A DNA stretch of 13,409 nucleotides. Origin: Acanthaster planci. Lineage: Eukaryota > Echinodermata > Asteroidea > Valvatida > Acanthasteridae. Shown one piece after another: positions 1 through 8,043 of the stretch. Within the stretch, counting starts at the first letter, position 1. Each line of letters begins with the position of its first letter. The translations under genes were made by a program, and so were the position numbers. The notes under the pieces were generated by a model that was not told the DNA's origin, ran no database searches, and saw only the letters and a program-made list of their open reading frames with translations. The stretch covers positions 466,861 to 480,269 of the forward strand of contig NW_019091424.1 of NCBI RefSeq assembly GCF_001949145.1. The letters are read 5' to 3'.

Positions 1-408
1 CAGTAGTCACCCAACCAATCATCCTCACAAATTCCAGCAAGTCCGTCAGAAGTCATCCAACTCGCGAGCCAAAACCAAGTCAAGTGAAGTGTGCGATGAG
101 CATTCCTTTGTCAATCACCATCCTATTTCCTGCGGGACTTGTGGTGGACTCGCCTATAGAGGTTTTTCAAGTGATGCAACATGATGGGCAGAGGCATTTC
201 AGGAAGCATACCGTGTCCGTGGAGGAGTGTGTATTTTCCAATCTGTGTTTTCCTGTTGGCAATTTCATGTATGCCAGAATGGTGAGAGAGACTTTGAAGG
301 CGCGCACGTTCCCATGCACACCTGTCTCAATTAAACGCTGACCATCAAAGATCACATGACTGAGAATCCTCCACATCATCCCTTGCTGTCCTTGCTGCAG
401 GAACTCAC
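1..408 (-). other. Part of GBE1 intron 8
   Basis: This stretch follows the exon 8 donor in transcript orientation. I searched both strands for the next conserved block (GFSGDYNEYFG-like residues) and found nothing. The long open frame crossing it on the minus strand is a read-through of exon 8, and the plus-strand frames show no recognisable domain. No repeat structure was noticed. Confidence 0.6.
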
Positions 409-524
409 CTATGCCGTGGTGATGATAAATCATGGATGTGACTCCGTCAAATCGGAAACCGTCAAAGTGGTATTCCTCCACCCACCACCTCAAGTTGGAC
501 AGGAGGAAACGAAGCACCTCCCAA
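409..524 (-). CDS. GBE1: GBE1 coding exon 8 (catalytic nucleophile motif)
   Basis: The acceptor is ACTAATAG (526-525) and the donor is ATAG|GTGAGT. The exon encodes [20 protein letters not shown] followed by [19 protein letters not shown]. The FRFDGV Asp (about residue 340 here) is the GH13 region II nucleophile and the Arg two residues before it is the invariant partner. The reading frame continues open past the donor, but the residues after HHHGIG lose all similarity to the expected GFSGDY block. The exon therefore ends here, and the next exon is not in positions 1-408. Confidence 0.94.
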
Positions 525-3500
525 CTATTAGTACAAAAAGAAACAAATTGAATTTGTGAACGGGCCTCGAGCTGGACCAAAAGAGGGCGCAATTTTCCTA
601 GGAACAGAGGCTCCTTTGGTAGGAACTTCGCCTCACTGGTTCACAAACAACTATGAAACGCAAGTGTTGCAGTCACATTGCTACTTACAAACTGAACACT
701 CCTGACCAACCTGGCTCTTTTCAACCTATGAGGGGGTGCCTCTGTTCAAGGCACATACCATACACATTCAAATCAATTTTGCGATAAGCGCACAGACATA
801 ACAAAATATAATTTCTAGAATACTGTAGTATTCTAGAAATTATTTTATACATGGGATTGGTGTAGCTCCATAATCCCATGTATACAGGCCTTTAAAACAC
901 TGAATGGAATGGATCTATTAAGACCTGCACGGGTTTGGGTTGACAGTTCAACCTAGTTTATCATTTGGTTGGTTGTTTCTCTATCTATAGAGCAAGTCCA
1001 GGGCCAAATGTTTACAACTTCAGGTATCCACCTGCTGTAATTGAATAGTCGGCTATCCCACAACATGTGCTCGCCGCGGTGTCCCTCATGGAAGAAACAG
1101 GAGTTGGAGCCGTCAAATTGGTTGAGACCATCCAGGACGTTCTTAGCTGCGTGACTGTGGACGACATCCAGGAACACTACGAGTCCGCGTCGATGTGCCT
1201 CGTCAACCAGCCTCTTGAGGGCATCAGGGTTTCCATAGCGACTGTTTCAAGATAGAAATGATGGTAATGAAGCAAGTTTTTTTTTAAATTAAATTCACAT
1301 TTTCTCAAGCTGCATCACCTTATAATTATTTTGGGAGAAACATTTCAACATTTAAATTGGAAATGCTCTAACTCTGTTGAGAAAAAGTTTTAATCTTCTA
1401 ATTTCACTGGATTAAAAATTTCAGAAAAAGGTTTCATTACTGCACCCTTCCTTTGAGTTATGTGACTTTATAATATGTGTTGAACTGAAGCAAAGTATGA
1501 TCAACTTGAGCTAGATTTTTACCTGGAGGCTGCATAGAAGCTTGTTACTTGGTATCCAAAGCTGGCATAAAAGGCATGCTCCATGATAGCCATCAGTTGA
1601 ACCGCATTGTAACCTGGTCAGAAATCAGTCTTGAAGTGAGACTATGACAAGACCAGTCACAAGACCAGTCAAAAGACAAGTCACAAGACCAGTCAAAGAC
1701 CTGACACAAGACCAGTCAAAAGACCAGTCACAAGACCAGTCAAAGAGGAGACACAAGACCAGTCACAACACCAGACAACACCAGTCACAAGACCAGTCAA
1801 AGACTAGACACAAGACCACACACAAGACGAGTCACAAGTAACAGGGTAAAAAATGACAAAGGAATGCTTTGGTTGCAGTTCATTTGAACTGCTTGTGACT
1901 AGAATTCAGACTGGAGGTCTTGTGTTGGTCTTGTGTTGGTCTTGTGTTGGTCTTGTGTTGGTCTTGTGAGCTCTTATGATGGTCTTCAGAGGTCCTAACT
2001 ACAACACTGTCAGAAGTAAGTTGATATCAGAAGAAAACACAACACATACTGTCACCATCAAATGAGACTGGCTCCTTTGAGATGAGTCCTAAGTCCTTTT
2101 TCCCAGTCATTTTATTTGAGTACAGATTAGAAAGTGCAAGCTGAGCTCTTGCTATTGATGCATCGCTCAGGCTGGAATCCTAACAAAAATGGATATCACA
2201 AGTTTCTATTGATTTGCACTTGTGGGAGGTTCTTACAAGTGATTCTGGTGACTTCTGACTCATTTGGCTAGGCTGGGATTCAATTTACATTGAAATAAGA
2301 CCAACGAAAAGCATGCACTTCATTTGTTTTCAAGGTTCATTGGGAGAAAAATTACACAAATCTTTCTCTGTTTTTTTACTCGACAGACAAAACAAAGTTC
2401 CTTTTCTCTGTTCTCGGGCTTAACTTCTCTCTAGACTTCGACCACACCTTGCTTTTGTATCCGTGGCAACACATTGTCCGTGAAGTTATCATAGCTTGAC
2501 ACCTCCCCCTTCCACGAAGCAATCCCGACGTGAGCCTCGTAGATTTGGAGTCCTATGAAAAATAATGATTACTCGGCTGTTTACATTAACGCACTCAGGT
2601 CCCGTCAATAAATGTCTTTGCGTTTTTATATCAATGTAACCCAATGGAGGTCAACGGCATGAATAAAGTTAAACACGGCTATAATGTTCAAAGGGTCATG
2701 ACGTTTAACAGAAATACCTAGCTTGAGGCATCAATTTTAAACATGTTTTTCATATTTTGTGTAAAAATGATTAACCGATTGTTCCCAAAGAGAGCACAAC
2801 TTTTACAGAAAAGTTTGAAATTGCGGGAACCAAAAATACAGACCAGACACTTTGGGAGTAGGGTACTTGAATTGGTATGGCTGAGGGGGATCCCACCACA
2901 CGCTATCAAACAGCATGGTGTCTTGACACTGCACTGCGTACTTCGTCCAGGGGCAGATTCTATCGACCAGGTCCCCCGACTGAGTCTGAATCTGCAACTG
3001 GGTTTCAATAAACACAAGACGGAGGTGAAGATGACGCGATGGCAGGGTCCTGCTGTTCCAACCCAACTACTGCAGGGCATCAATTTCAACGGGAGTAGGG
3101 CTGGCCCTTCTACAGAAGGCAAATTTCAGTTGAAAAAATTTCTTGACCTTCTCCAAGTTTATACAGCACACACCTGACAGAATGCATCCAAAATATGCAA
3201 ACCTGGCATTTCGTCCATGACACAAGTAAAACCTAGTTTCTACTAGCGTGAGTTGCCGATATGAATGCAATGATATTGGCATATGCTATGGCCCACACTG
3301 CTACTCTGTGCTAGTAACACCAGACCAATTGTACCACTATATAGTTTAGACCGTCTCAACTACAGTTGGGACAAATGCTACAGTTGGGACAAGAAGGAAC
3401 ATTCATATTAATTCAGCAACCAGAATTCGTCTGTAGGTCATAGGGGAAATAGATTGGCATATATACTCCAAACTGTCAATCTTTCCCCACAATGCATCAT

Positions 3501-5016
3501 AAAAAACAGCCCGGCATTGTGTTCGAGACCGCACATGGCCAATCTATACGTAGCTTAGTTACCTTTACAATTGAGTTGTGTGCGATTGGGCAGGACCCGT
3601 CGTCTTTTGGTGGTAGAGTAAACTCCCACTTTCCAAATCCAATATTCCGGAAAGCGTGCTCACAACTTCGCCACTCATCTACAAAATAGAATTTTAGAAT
3701 TAATGTATCTACACAGCTATGTCAACTACCTTAATACTGCACAAAGCAAAATGTCTAGGACAATTCAGAGGCAGACCTGTAGATGAGGTGTTACAATAAG
3801 AGAATAAATGTATGCCCGGCCGGTCCTGAACATCCATTTGAGACTGGACCAGAGGACGGACGCTGATAAAACCAAAGCCGAAGGCACAAACATATATGTA
3901 TGCATTCTCATTCATAAACCTTTTGAGTCAAAAAGTCAAAACAAAGTTTACAAGTTGTAAATTTCAAACAATTTTGTTCAACCATTTTATACGTACTTCG
4001 TGTTTTTCAAACATCCCTCGTGTCATGTTATGTTATGCTCTTCTCAGAGATGCCACAATCTCAAATGGAAATTGATGCACGTGGCACATACCACATATGC
4101 TGGCTCACAGCCAGCCGCTGCTTCATCAATTGGTCAAGACTGACCACCTGAGGGGCTCTTTGACCGACAGGAATGGCCGTCGTCTTAGCAGTTCATGAAT
4201 ACTTACTAAAATCTCCTCTCAGATAAACGGCCTGCGCCGCCGGTGCCCACTGTCGACATACCACACCACCGCTGGGGAGTTTATTGATGCCAAAATACTG
4301 GTAGCCTGACGTGAATGAATCCAGACCGCCTTGGTCTTGCTCTATGCCTTTCAAAAGCAGCTGCAAACAACCGTATCTGTAGACAATATAAATTTGTAAG
4401 ATTGGAGAAATATAAATTTGACGTGGGATGGTAATAACTGACAGTGTAAACATCACTTTGCAAAATTAAGATAATTAAAGCCCCACCCCTAATATGTCTT
4501 GCAAGTTCTCAACTGCCAAAACCAGTAAGAATGCCACATTTGATTTCCATCAAAATGATTGAAAGTGGAGGACCTAAATGCACCTGCTTAAATGACCACC
4601 ATGAGTGACCATAGCCACTGCCACCATGGCTATGCATATTTTCTTCGATGATATAAAGTCAAATTAAGCCTAATCCATGGAGGTAGGCAGGGTCAGGTGA
4701 TGATAGGAACGAGTAGCATAGGCCTACCCATAGAGGCATAGGCCTAAGTAAATGATCTGCTGAAGAGGACAGAATTGATGTAGGCCTACTGAGTAACTTC
4801 AGGCCCATGGACGGTTTACAAATTTGTTACAATACATGGGTTGGGTACGTTAGGTCTAGGGCCTACTTTAACCTTGTTTGGTAGGCCCAAAATAAAATTG
4901 GAACCTGGTGGGAGGACTCACCGTCGTTTGATTTCATGTTCATGAGACTTCAGATACCCATCTAGCCGATACAACGATTCCAAGTCAGGAATATCTCCTT
5001 CAAAAGAAACCGCCAT
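409..5016 (-). CDS. GBE1: Glycogen (1,4-alpha-glucan) branching enzyme, 5' part of gene, eight coding exons
   Basis: The encoded enzyme transfers segments of alpha-1,4 glucan chains to alpha-1,6 positions during cytosolic glycogen synthesis (family knowledge, GH13 with an N-terminal CBM48). I assembled the exons 5016-4922, 4376-4207, 3678-3563, 2997-2844, 2552-2448, 1613-1523, 1241-1032 and 524-409. All have GT donors and AG acceptors, and the phases are consistent, giving 352 complete codons plus one base. Visible landmarks include [15 protein letters not shown] (about 48-62), [13 protein letters not shown] (CBM48 region), [32 protein letters not shown] (about 269-278, GH13 region I) and [16 protein letters not shown] (about 336-351, GH13 region II). 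The Asp of FRFDGV, about residue 340, is the expected nucleophile. The family is about 700 aa, so roughly half is present. The acid/base Glu region and the C-terminal beta domain lie left of the window. There are no frameshifts or stops in any exon, so the gene looks intact. Confidence 0.95.
808..884. repeat. Twin palindrome in GBE1 intron 7
   Basis: Two adjacent hairpin-forming inverted repeats are seen directly. The first has perfect 16-bp arms (808-823 and 828-843, ATAATTTCTAGAATAC) with a 4-base loop TGTA. The second has perfect 13-bp arms (846-858 and 872-884, TATACATGGGATT) with a 13-base loop. They are separated by only two bases. The paired layout resembles the palindromic core of a foldback or MITE-type element, but outer termini and a target duplication were not identified. 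Confidence 0.8.
1032..1241 (-). CDS. GBE1: GBE1 coding exon 7 (GH13 region I)
   Basis: The acceptor is TTGAAACAG and the donor is AG|GTGGAT. The exon encodes [20 protein letters not shown], the conserved strand [15 protein letters not shown], then [19 protein letters not shown] and [19 protein letters not shown] is GH13 region I, where the Asp and His bind the substrate in the -1 subsite. The divergent donor GTGGAT is accepted because the phase (AG|T) joins exactly to SWEVLRF in exon 8, as in animal orthologues. Confidence 0.94.
1523..1613 (-). CDS. GBE1: GBE1 coding exon 6, immediately downstream of a hAT-like insertion
   Basis: The exon encodes [20 protein letters not shown] followed by [11 protein letters not shown], which is nearly identical to the human [25 protein letters not shown] block. 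The acceptor is TGACCAG (AG 1615-1614) and the donor is AG|GTAAAA. Upstream in transcript orientation there are only 12 bases between the exon and the terminal base of a transposon (1626), and eight of those are its target duplication. Branch-point and most pyrimidine-tract functions must therefore come from transposon sequence. Confidence 0.94.
1643..1842. repeat. Degenerate CAAGACCAGTCA minisatellite
   Basis: About 200 bp consist of degenerate 10-12-bp units built from CACAAGACCAGT and CAAAAGACCAGT, with several short indels. The short plus-strand frame across it is a product of the repetition and has no coding character. The array is the left internal part of the hAT-like element. Confidence 0.85.
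1916..1970. repeat. Five 11-bp tandem units GGTCTTGTGTT
   Basis: Units start at 1916, 1927, 1938, 1949 and 1960. The first four are identical and the fifth ends AG instead of TT. The unit contains GGTCTTGTG, the exact reverse complement of CACAAGACC in the left array, so the two arrays can pair as hairpin arms within the transposon. Confidence 0.9.
2018..2447. other. Remainder of GBE1 intron 5, nothing recognised
   Basis: This is non-coding sequence between the target duplication and exon 5. It contains no long open frame and no obvious repeat. It begins, in transcript orientation, at the exon 5 donor GTGTGG. Confidence 0.5.
2448..2552 (-). CDS. GBE1: GBE1 coding exon 5 (entry to GH13 barrel)
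   Basis: The acceptor is TTTTTCATAG and the donor is CAAG|GTGTGG. The exon encodes [20 protein letters not shown] followed by [22 protein letters not shown] is a hallmark of GH13 branching enzymes at the start of the catalytic (beta/alpha)8 barrel, and the Y.NFT.NVLPRI pattern is shared with eukaryotic GBE1. The exon opens with two bases that complete the glycine codon begun in exon 4. Confidence 0.94.
2844..2997 (-). CDS. GBE1: GBE1 coding exon 4
   Basis: The exon encodes [20 protein letters not shown], then [20 protein letters not shown] and [11 protein letters not shown] plus one base. This aligns with the human segment around SGEILYRISPWAKYV and the WDPE..Y.FKHSRPK block. The acceptor CCCAG at 2999-2998 is chosen because it keeps the alignment with exon 3 gap-free. 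The AG six bases further in would delete two residues. The donor G|GTCTGT (2843-2842) is weaker than its neighbours but is required by the phase of exon 5. Confidence 0.9.
2998..3562. other. GBE1 intron 3 with a short direct repeat
   Basis: No exon or gene was recognised here. The only structure noticed is a 15-bp perfect direct repeat CTACAGTTGGGACAA at 3360-3374 and 3378-3392. The open frames near 3067-3282 (minus) and 3492-3689 (plus) lack similarity to anything and are intronic or exon-antisense shadows. Confidence 0.5.
3563..3678 (-). CDS. GBE1: GBE1 coding exon 3
   Basis: The acceptor is TTTTGTAG and the donor is AAG|GTAACT. The exon encodes [19 protein letters not shown], then a [11 protein letters not shown] stretch, ending in phase 0. 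The pattern FGKWEF.LPP followed by I.HNS.VK aligns with the end of the CBM48 beta-sandwich in branching enzymes (human YGKWELYIPP...VPHGSKLK). It has no stand-alone ATG and was found by splice phase and similarity. Confidence 0.9.
3679..4206. other. GBE1 intron 2, nothing recognised
   Basis: This AT-rich intron has no conserved block on either strand. The donor side begins GTAAGT and the acceptor ends TTTTGTAG. Confidence 0.5.
4207..4376 (-). CDS. GBE1: GBE1 coding exon 2 (start of CBM48 region)
   Basis: The exon runs from the acceptor CTACAG at 4378-4377 to the donor A|GTAAGT. It encodes [20 protein letters not shown] through to VYLRGDF. This matches the animal GBE1 stretch containing the GGID, YESFG and EWAPGA motifs (family knowledge). 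The last codon is split A|AT, giving the Asn of the conserved DFN. Reading through the donor in frame would replace the conserved DFNxW with DFSKYS, which supports the splice. Confidence 0.93.
4377..4921. other. GBE1 intron 1 with TAGGCCTA palindromes
   Basis: The intron carries three perfect TAGGCCTA octamers at 4719-4726, 4739-4746 and 4781-4788, plus looser variants such as TAGGGCCTA near 4855. Similar octamers are, from memory, common in some echinoderm genomes, and their role here is unknown. No coding exon was recognised. Confidence 0.55.
4922..5016 (-). CDS. GBE1: GBE1 coding exon 1 (start codon exon)
   Basis: This exon encodes residues 1-31 plus two bases of codon 32, beginning [20 protein letters not shown]. 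The ATG sits in AGCCATGG, a strong Kozak context (G at -3, G at +4). The residues match the short N-terminal segment of animal GBE1 that leads to the conserved RRY at the exon 1/2 junction. The donor is CG|GTGAGT, using positions 4921-4920. No other in-frame start lies nearby, so this start is preferred. Confidence 0.88.
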
Positions 5017-5019
5017 GGC

Positions 5020-5035
5020 TTACGTAATCACGTCA
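5020..5035 (-). promoter_or_regulatory. Candidate bZIP-type sites just upstream of GBE1 ATG
   Basis: On the minus strand this reads TGACGTGATTACGTAA, a CRE/ATF-like half site TGACGTG next to the palindrome TTACGTAA used by PAR-bZIP and C/EBP-type factors (family knowledge). It ends three bases before the GBE1 start codon, so it could lie in the 5' UTR or core promoter. No transcript evidence is available, so this is only a motif match. Confidence 0.3.
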
Positions 5036-5160
5036 CAGAGCAACTTTTGTCAATGAACTCAGAGCGATGGCCTAGCCAACCAAAATAATGCAGCAGGGAT
5101 TAACTTTCTAAATCCCAGCCCGAAACATGCCGTATCCCGTGATAGTGACCGTGCGGACTT

Positions 5161-5276
5161 TCACCCTCGCGCCAGCGCCACCCTTCGCCGAGCTTCCACT
5201 TATTTATACACGGTATACCGCCCTCTTGCGTTGTAAGGCGTCAAGCGCGCTGGTCCTGAGCGCCAGCGCAGGGTGA
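5161..5276. repeat. GC-rich inverted-repeat segment upstream of GBE1
   Basis: TCACCCT at 5161-5167 is mirrored by AGGGTGA at 5270-5276, and the adjoining GC-rich bases are partly complementary. A smaller stem GCGCTGG (5247-5253) and CCAGCGC (5263-5269) lies inside. TATTTATA occurs near 5200. This is either a small MITE-like insertion or a CpG-rich GBE1 promoter segment. No clear target duplication was found, so I cannot choose. Confidence 0.4.
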
Positions 5277-5359
5277 CCCCGCTTCCTATGCTTTGTAAAG
5301 TAATTGATAGCTCTAATATTCTGCTTCTGCTGTTGTTTTTGTCTGACTTGCTGAAATAG

Positions 5360-5793
5360 CCTTCCCTTCCACATAAGTCTCTCGAAGCTAAATACATCAA
5401 TAAGCTCGAGATAGTACAACGACGTGCAGCAACAACTTTAGTAGAGAGACTAGTGTGACCGACAAGATCACAAACCTTGGGTGGGATACCCTAAAACAGC
5501 GTCGTGAAGCTGCTAGATCGATCTTGATGAAACAAATGCATATGAGTGAATATGCTATTCCGAAGTCTATTTTCAAGCATGCTTCCACAAGACCATGTAG
5601 AACAGTCACTGGAAATAGTTCTCAACTTGATTTGCCACACAGCAGAACTGAAGCGCACAGGAATTCCTTTGTACCCAGAACTTGTACAGATCTGAAAAGG
5701 CTTCCTGATACAATAGTCTCAACAATGTCAATCAGCTCTTTTGGGAATCAGGTTCTTGAGTTTATTAGATCCAGGGCTACGAACTTCAATTAA
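5360..5793 (+). pseudogene. 5'-truncated, frameshifted LINE reverse transcriptase C-terminus
   Basis: Two adjoining frames carry the tail typical of jockey/CR1-type non-LTR reverse transcriptases. The first (about 5360-5440) reads KSLEAKYINKLEIVQRRAA. The second (about 5440-5790) contains TSVTDKITNLGWDTLKQRR and later SRTEAHRNSFVPRT..LKRLPD. The order 'LE.VQRRAAR / TSVT.ML..LGW..L.QRR / RT...RNSFFPRT...WN.LP' is the conserved signature (family knowledge). One frameshift near 5440 separates the parts, and the catalytic YxDD region is absent. This is a dead copy, and the exact clade cannot be assigned by eye. Confidence 0.75.
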
Positions 5794-6079
5794 TTTTGTG
5801 TCACTCCGTCTTGTCCCGTGGCTATACATGGATTCTGTGAATCTGGTGCTACTTACCGAAGAAGAACTGTTTGATTTTTCAACCAGCGAAAGTTCGCGCA
5901 TGGTGGTCCGCAGATATACTGTCTGGTGACCTACTTCTTCTGCGCTACCTCGCCGATCGACTAGTTTATACACGTTCTGTCTAAGTTCAGAAAAATCGAA
6001 AGGACTATTGAACTGACTGTATCAAAATAAACTCGTCGCGTGCCTGGAAGAAGCTTAAGGACGTTAAAAGCGCTTACGC

Positions 6080-6134
6080 CCTTTTGCCGAGAAACATGAT
6101 CAATGCAAAAAAAATTAAAATTCTCGGCAAAAGG
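6080..6134. repeat. Perfect 14-bp inverted repeat with 27-base AT-rich loop
   Basis: CCTTTTGCCGAGAA (6080-6093) and TTCTCGGCAAAAGG (6121-6134) are exact reverse complements around an A-rich spacer. It could fold as a hairpin. There is no coding context. It lies between the LINE tail and the SINE and could be a fragment of a further repeat. Confidence 0.8.
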
Positions 6135-6220
6135 ACATATGTGGTACTGTTTCAGAGAAGACTGCACGAATCACAGTTGTACTACATTACTTATAATGCT
6201 CATTAAATAAGAGGAGAGTC

Positions 6221-6337
6221 AGATCGGCGTAGTGGTTCTTTCCTCGCCTTGGTCTGCGGGGCAGTCCGGGTGCAAATCTCGGCCCCGGCGGGGTCTTCAT
6301 GTGGATTGGGTTTTCAGTTCCTACCTGAATGTTCCTA
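6221..6337 (+). mobile_element. tRNA-derived SINE (head and possible conserved body)
   Basis: A Pol III A-box-like CGGCGTAGTGG (6225-6235) is followed about 33 bases later by a degenerate B box GGGTGCAAATCTC (6268-6280, compare GGTTCGAATCC). The spacing matches a tRNA promoter. The sequence does not fold into a complete acceptor-closed tRNA, and it continues into GGATTGGGTTTTCAGTTCC and TACCTGA, which resemble the body of SINEs I recall from sea urchins. The end is approximate because no target duplication was found. Confidence 0.55.
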
Positions 6338-7900
6338 TAAGGCTTCTCATTGGCTCCTCTCTAGCTCTGCAGGCATGGGCGTGGCTAGACCATTTTGAGG
6401 GGGAGTGCCACATGAAATTTGCTGACGGACCGTCACGCAAAACGAGTGTACTGTAGTCTGATTCCCTAGCCTGACACCTACCTGACTATTTTATTCGGCC
6501 GACAGACCATGACTTTGCCGACAAAACTAGCCAACGGGGGGGTGGAGTGGAGTGAACACGATCCCGTTCTAGAGACGTCTGTGTCTGCAAGATTTTTTAA
6601 GCTTGGGAGCTGCGGTGTGTACGGCGCTTTTGAAGATATCCTTGGTGTCATTAATCATAAAAGGTTTTTTTTTCATAATGTAGATGATTTTCAACTTTGT
6701 GAATTTCGGCTGTTCCGGTTATCAGTTTGAGGAGCCAACCCTACGATATAAAAGTAAATCTGCACATAAAAATATACATGATTCATGATGGTAATGCCAG
6801 GATTTTATCGGGAAAATGCACGAACCCTACAAAACCCAATTTTATCGGGGGGGCCGAGGGATACAAATGACAATGTCACGTGGTTTTCAATCCCACCCCA
6901 GCCCCTCTCTGTTCATTCCTACGTATCCGTCCTACCCACTCGCCAGTAAGTATACCCAGCCAATAGGCTTGTGGCGGCCGCGGCACTTTCGTGAGCCCGC
7001 CGCTGATGGCGTAGGAGGGTTAGAACTTTGCAATGGCGTTATGATTTTTGAACAAAGCAGGCTTGCCGATAGATACTAAATCGAGACGATGATCAAAAGG
7101 AACAAAAATCCTGTTTTTCACAACGGAAACCTCAAGCTTGATACGGCCCTTGGCTTCTTGTGGGCCGGGGGCGCTGTTCAGATGGTGCTGAAGCTAGCAG
7201 TCGAGTCACAAGAGACTTTAAAACACGAGCTGAACTGTTCTCTTGCATTCCTATCCTTTTGTATCACTTTTCGGCGGTATCGTTGATTTATTTTGATCCA
7301 TCTTTTTTTGGGGGGGGGTCCTTGTATATTGATGTTTTTCACCTTCCCCACTTCCAATTCCCGTCGCTACAAAGCGCAGTTTCATTTCCGTCAGCCCCAT
7401 ATGTTTTAGTTCATTTCAGTGGTTTGCAGATCATCTGTGTCCTACTTATTTGTTTTTTGTTTTTTTTTCGACCGCAATAGTTAGCAACCGGGCATGCATT
7501 ATGTCTATTCCAATGCTTCCACTGACTGTCGCCCCGCTCCACCTTTCTCCTTTCTTTCCTAATTTTAAAGCAGTCTGAAATCTTTTGGCACACACGGAGA
7601 CGGCAATGATCCATTTTTATCTGTTTATAAAGTCTTCCAGGTAGTAATTGAATCATGATTAATTGACCAATGGGAAAACAGCGATTCTGCACGTGACCTT
7701 TGGTCGACCTCGCATTTTGTGTGATTATAGTATTGTACGCGATTAAGGTGGATGGAAGTGACCAGGTCCCGGGATATCGAACGTAAATGTTTCTTGGTAA
7801 CTTCAGCATCAGGTCCCAACCTTGAATGAGACATCTGCTGTTGTTTGTTTTTCGAAGTGGAAAATATAATGATGCAGATTTTGACAGAGAAAACACACAA
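6338..7900. other. Intergenic spacer upstream of CECR2-like gene, no gene recognised
   Basis: The stretch has several short open frames, none with a recognisable domain or splice context. Scattered CCAAT (near 6959) and GC-rich patches are seen, along with homopolymers such as a G run near 7308-7318. It separates the two divergent genes. Confidence 0.5.
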
Positions 7901-7955
7901 AAGTATCCTTTAACTTGAATAGGGAGATGTCCCCCCCACGGCTATAATCCAGCGT

Positions 7956-8043
7956 TCCGTGAATACGGAGACGTATTTAAGAATGGAAAATGGCGGCCGA
8001 CTCTCCCCAAGGATGACACTCAAACGGCATTTTCTTCTCCAAA
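7956..8043 (+). promoter_or_regulatory. Presumed CECR2 promoter/5' UTR with YY1-like motif and two uORFs
   Basis: AAAATGGCGGC (7987-7997) matches the YY1 element often found at or just after the start site of housekeeping genes (family knowledge). An inverted TCCGT-gaat-ACGGA lies at 7956-7969. If transcription begins upstream of 7983, two upstream frames precede the main ATG. One is an 8-codon uORF, ATG 7990 to TGA 8016, in good Kozak context. The other is a 23-codon uORF, ATG 7983 to TAA 8054, which overlaps the main start. The transcription start is inferred, not seen. Confidence 0.4.

Larger units (their letters stand above)
1626..2009. mobile_element. hAT-like MITE with internal minisatellite, in GBE1 intron 5
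   Basis: The 384-bp element begins CAGTCTTGAAGTGAG and ends CTAACTACAACACTG. Read inward, about 12 of the first 15 terminal positions agree, and CAGTGTTG is a typical hAT terminus (family knowledge). It is flanked by TCAGAAAT (1618-1625) and TCAGAAGT (2010-2017), a 7/8-matching 8-bp target duplication as expected for hAT. Inside are a CACAAGACCAGT-type array on the left and a GGTCTTGTGTT array on the right, which are largely complementary. There is no transposase open frame, so it is non-autonomous. It lies against the GBE1 exon 6 acceptor. Confidence 0.8.

Noticed and set aside
167-408. Continuation of GBE1 exon 8 frame past 409
   Set aside because: A strong donor ATAG|GTGAGT lies exactly at the conserved exon end, and the following residues lose all similarity to branching enzymes.
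1644-1841. Thr/Arg/Gln/Lys-rich 65-codon frame
   Set aside because: It is a translation of the degenerate minisatellite inside the hAT-like element.
1643-1842. CRISPR array
   Set aside because: The repeats are contiguous and very short with no unique spacers, and the genome is eukaryotic.
6225-6280. Functional tRNA gene
   Set aside because: A and B box remnants are present but the B box is degenerate, and there is no closed acceptor stem or recognisable anticodon arm. A SINE explains it better.
7411-7896. 161-codon minus-strand open frame in the spacer
   Set aside because: No conserved motif, basic and low-complexity composition, and no splice partners or similarity. Likely chance.
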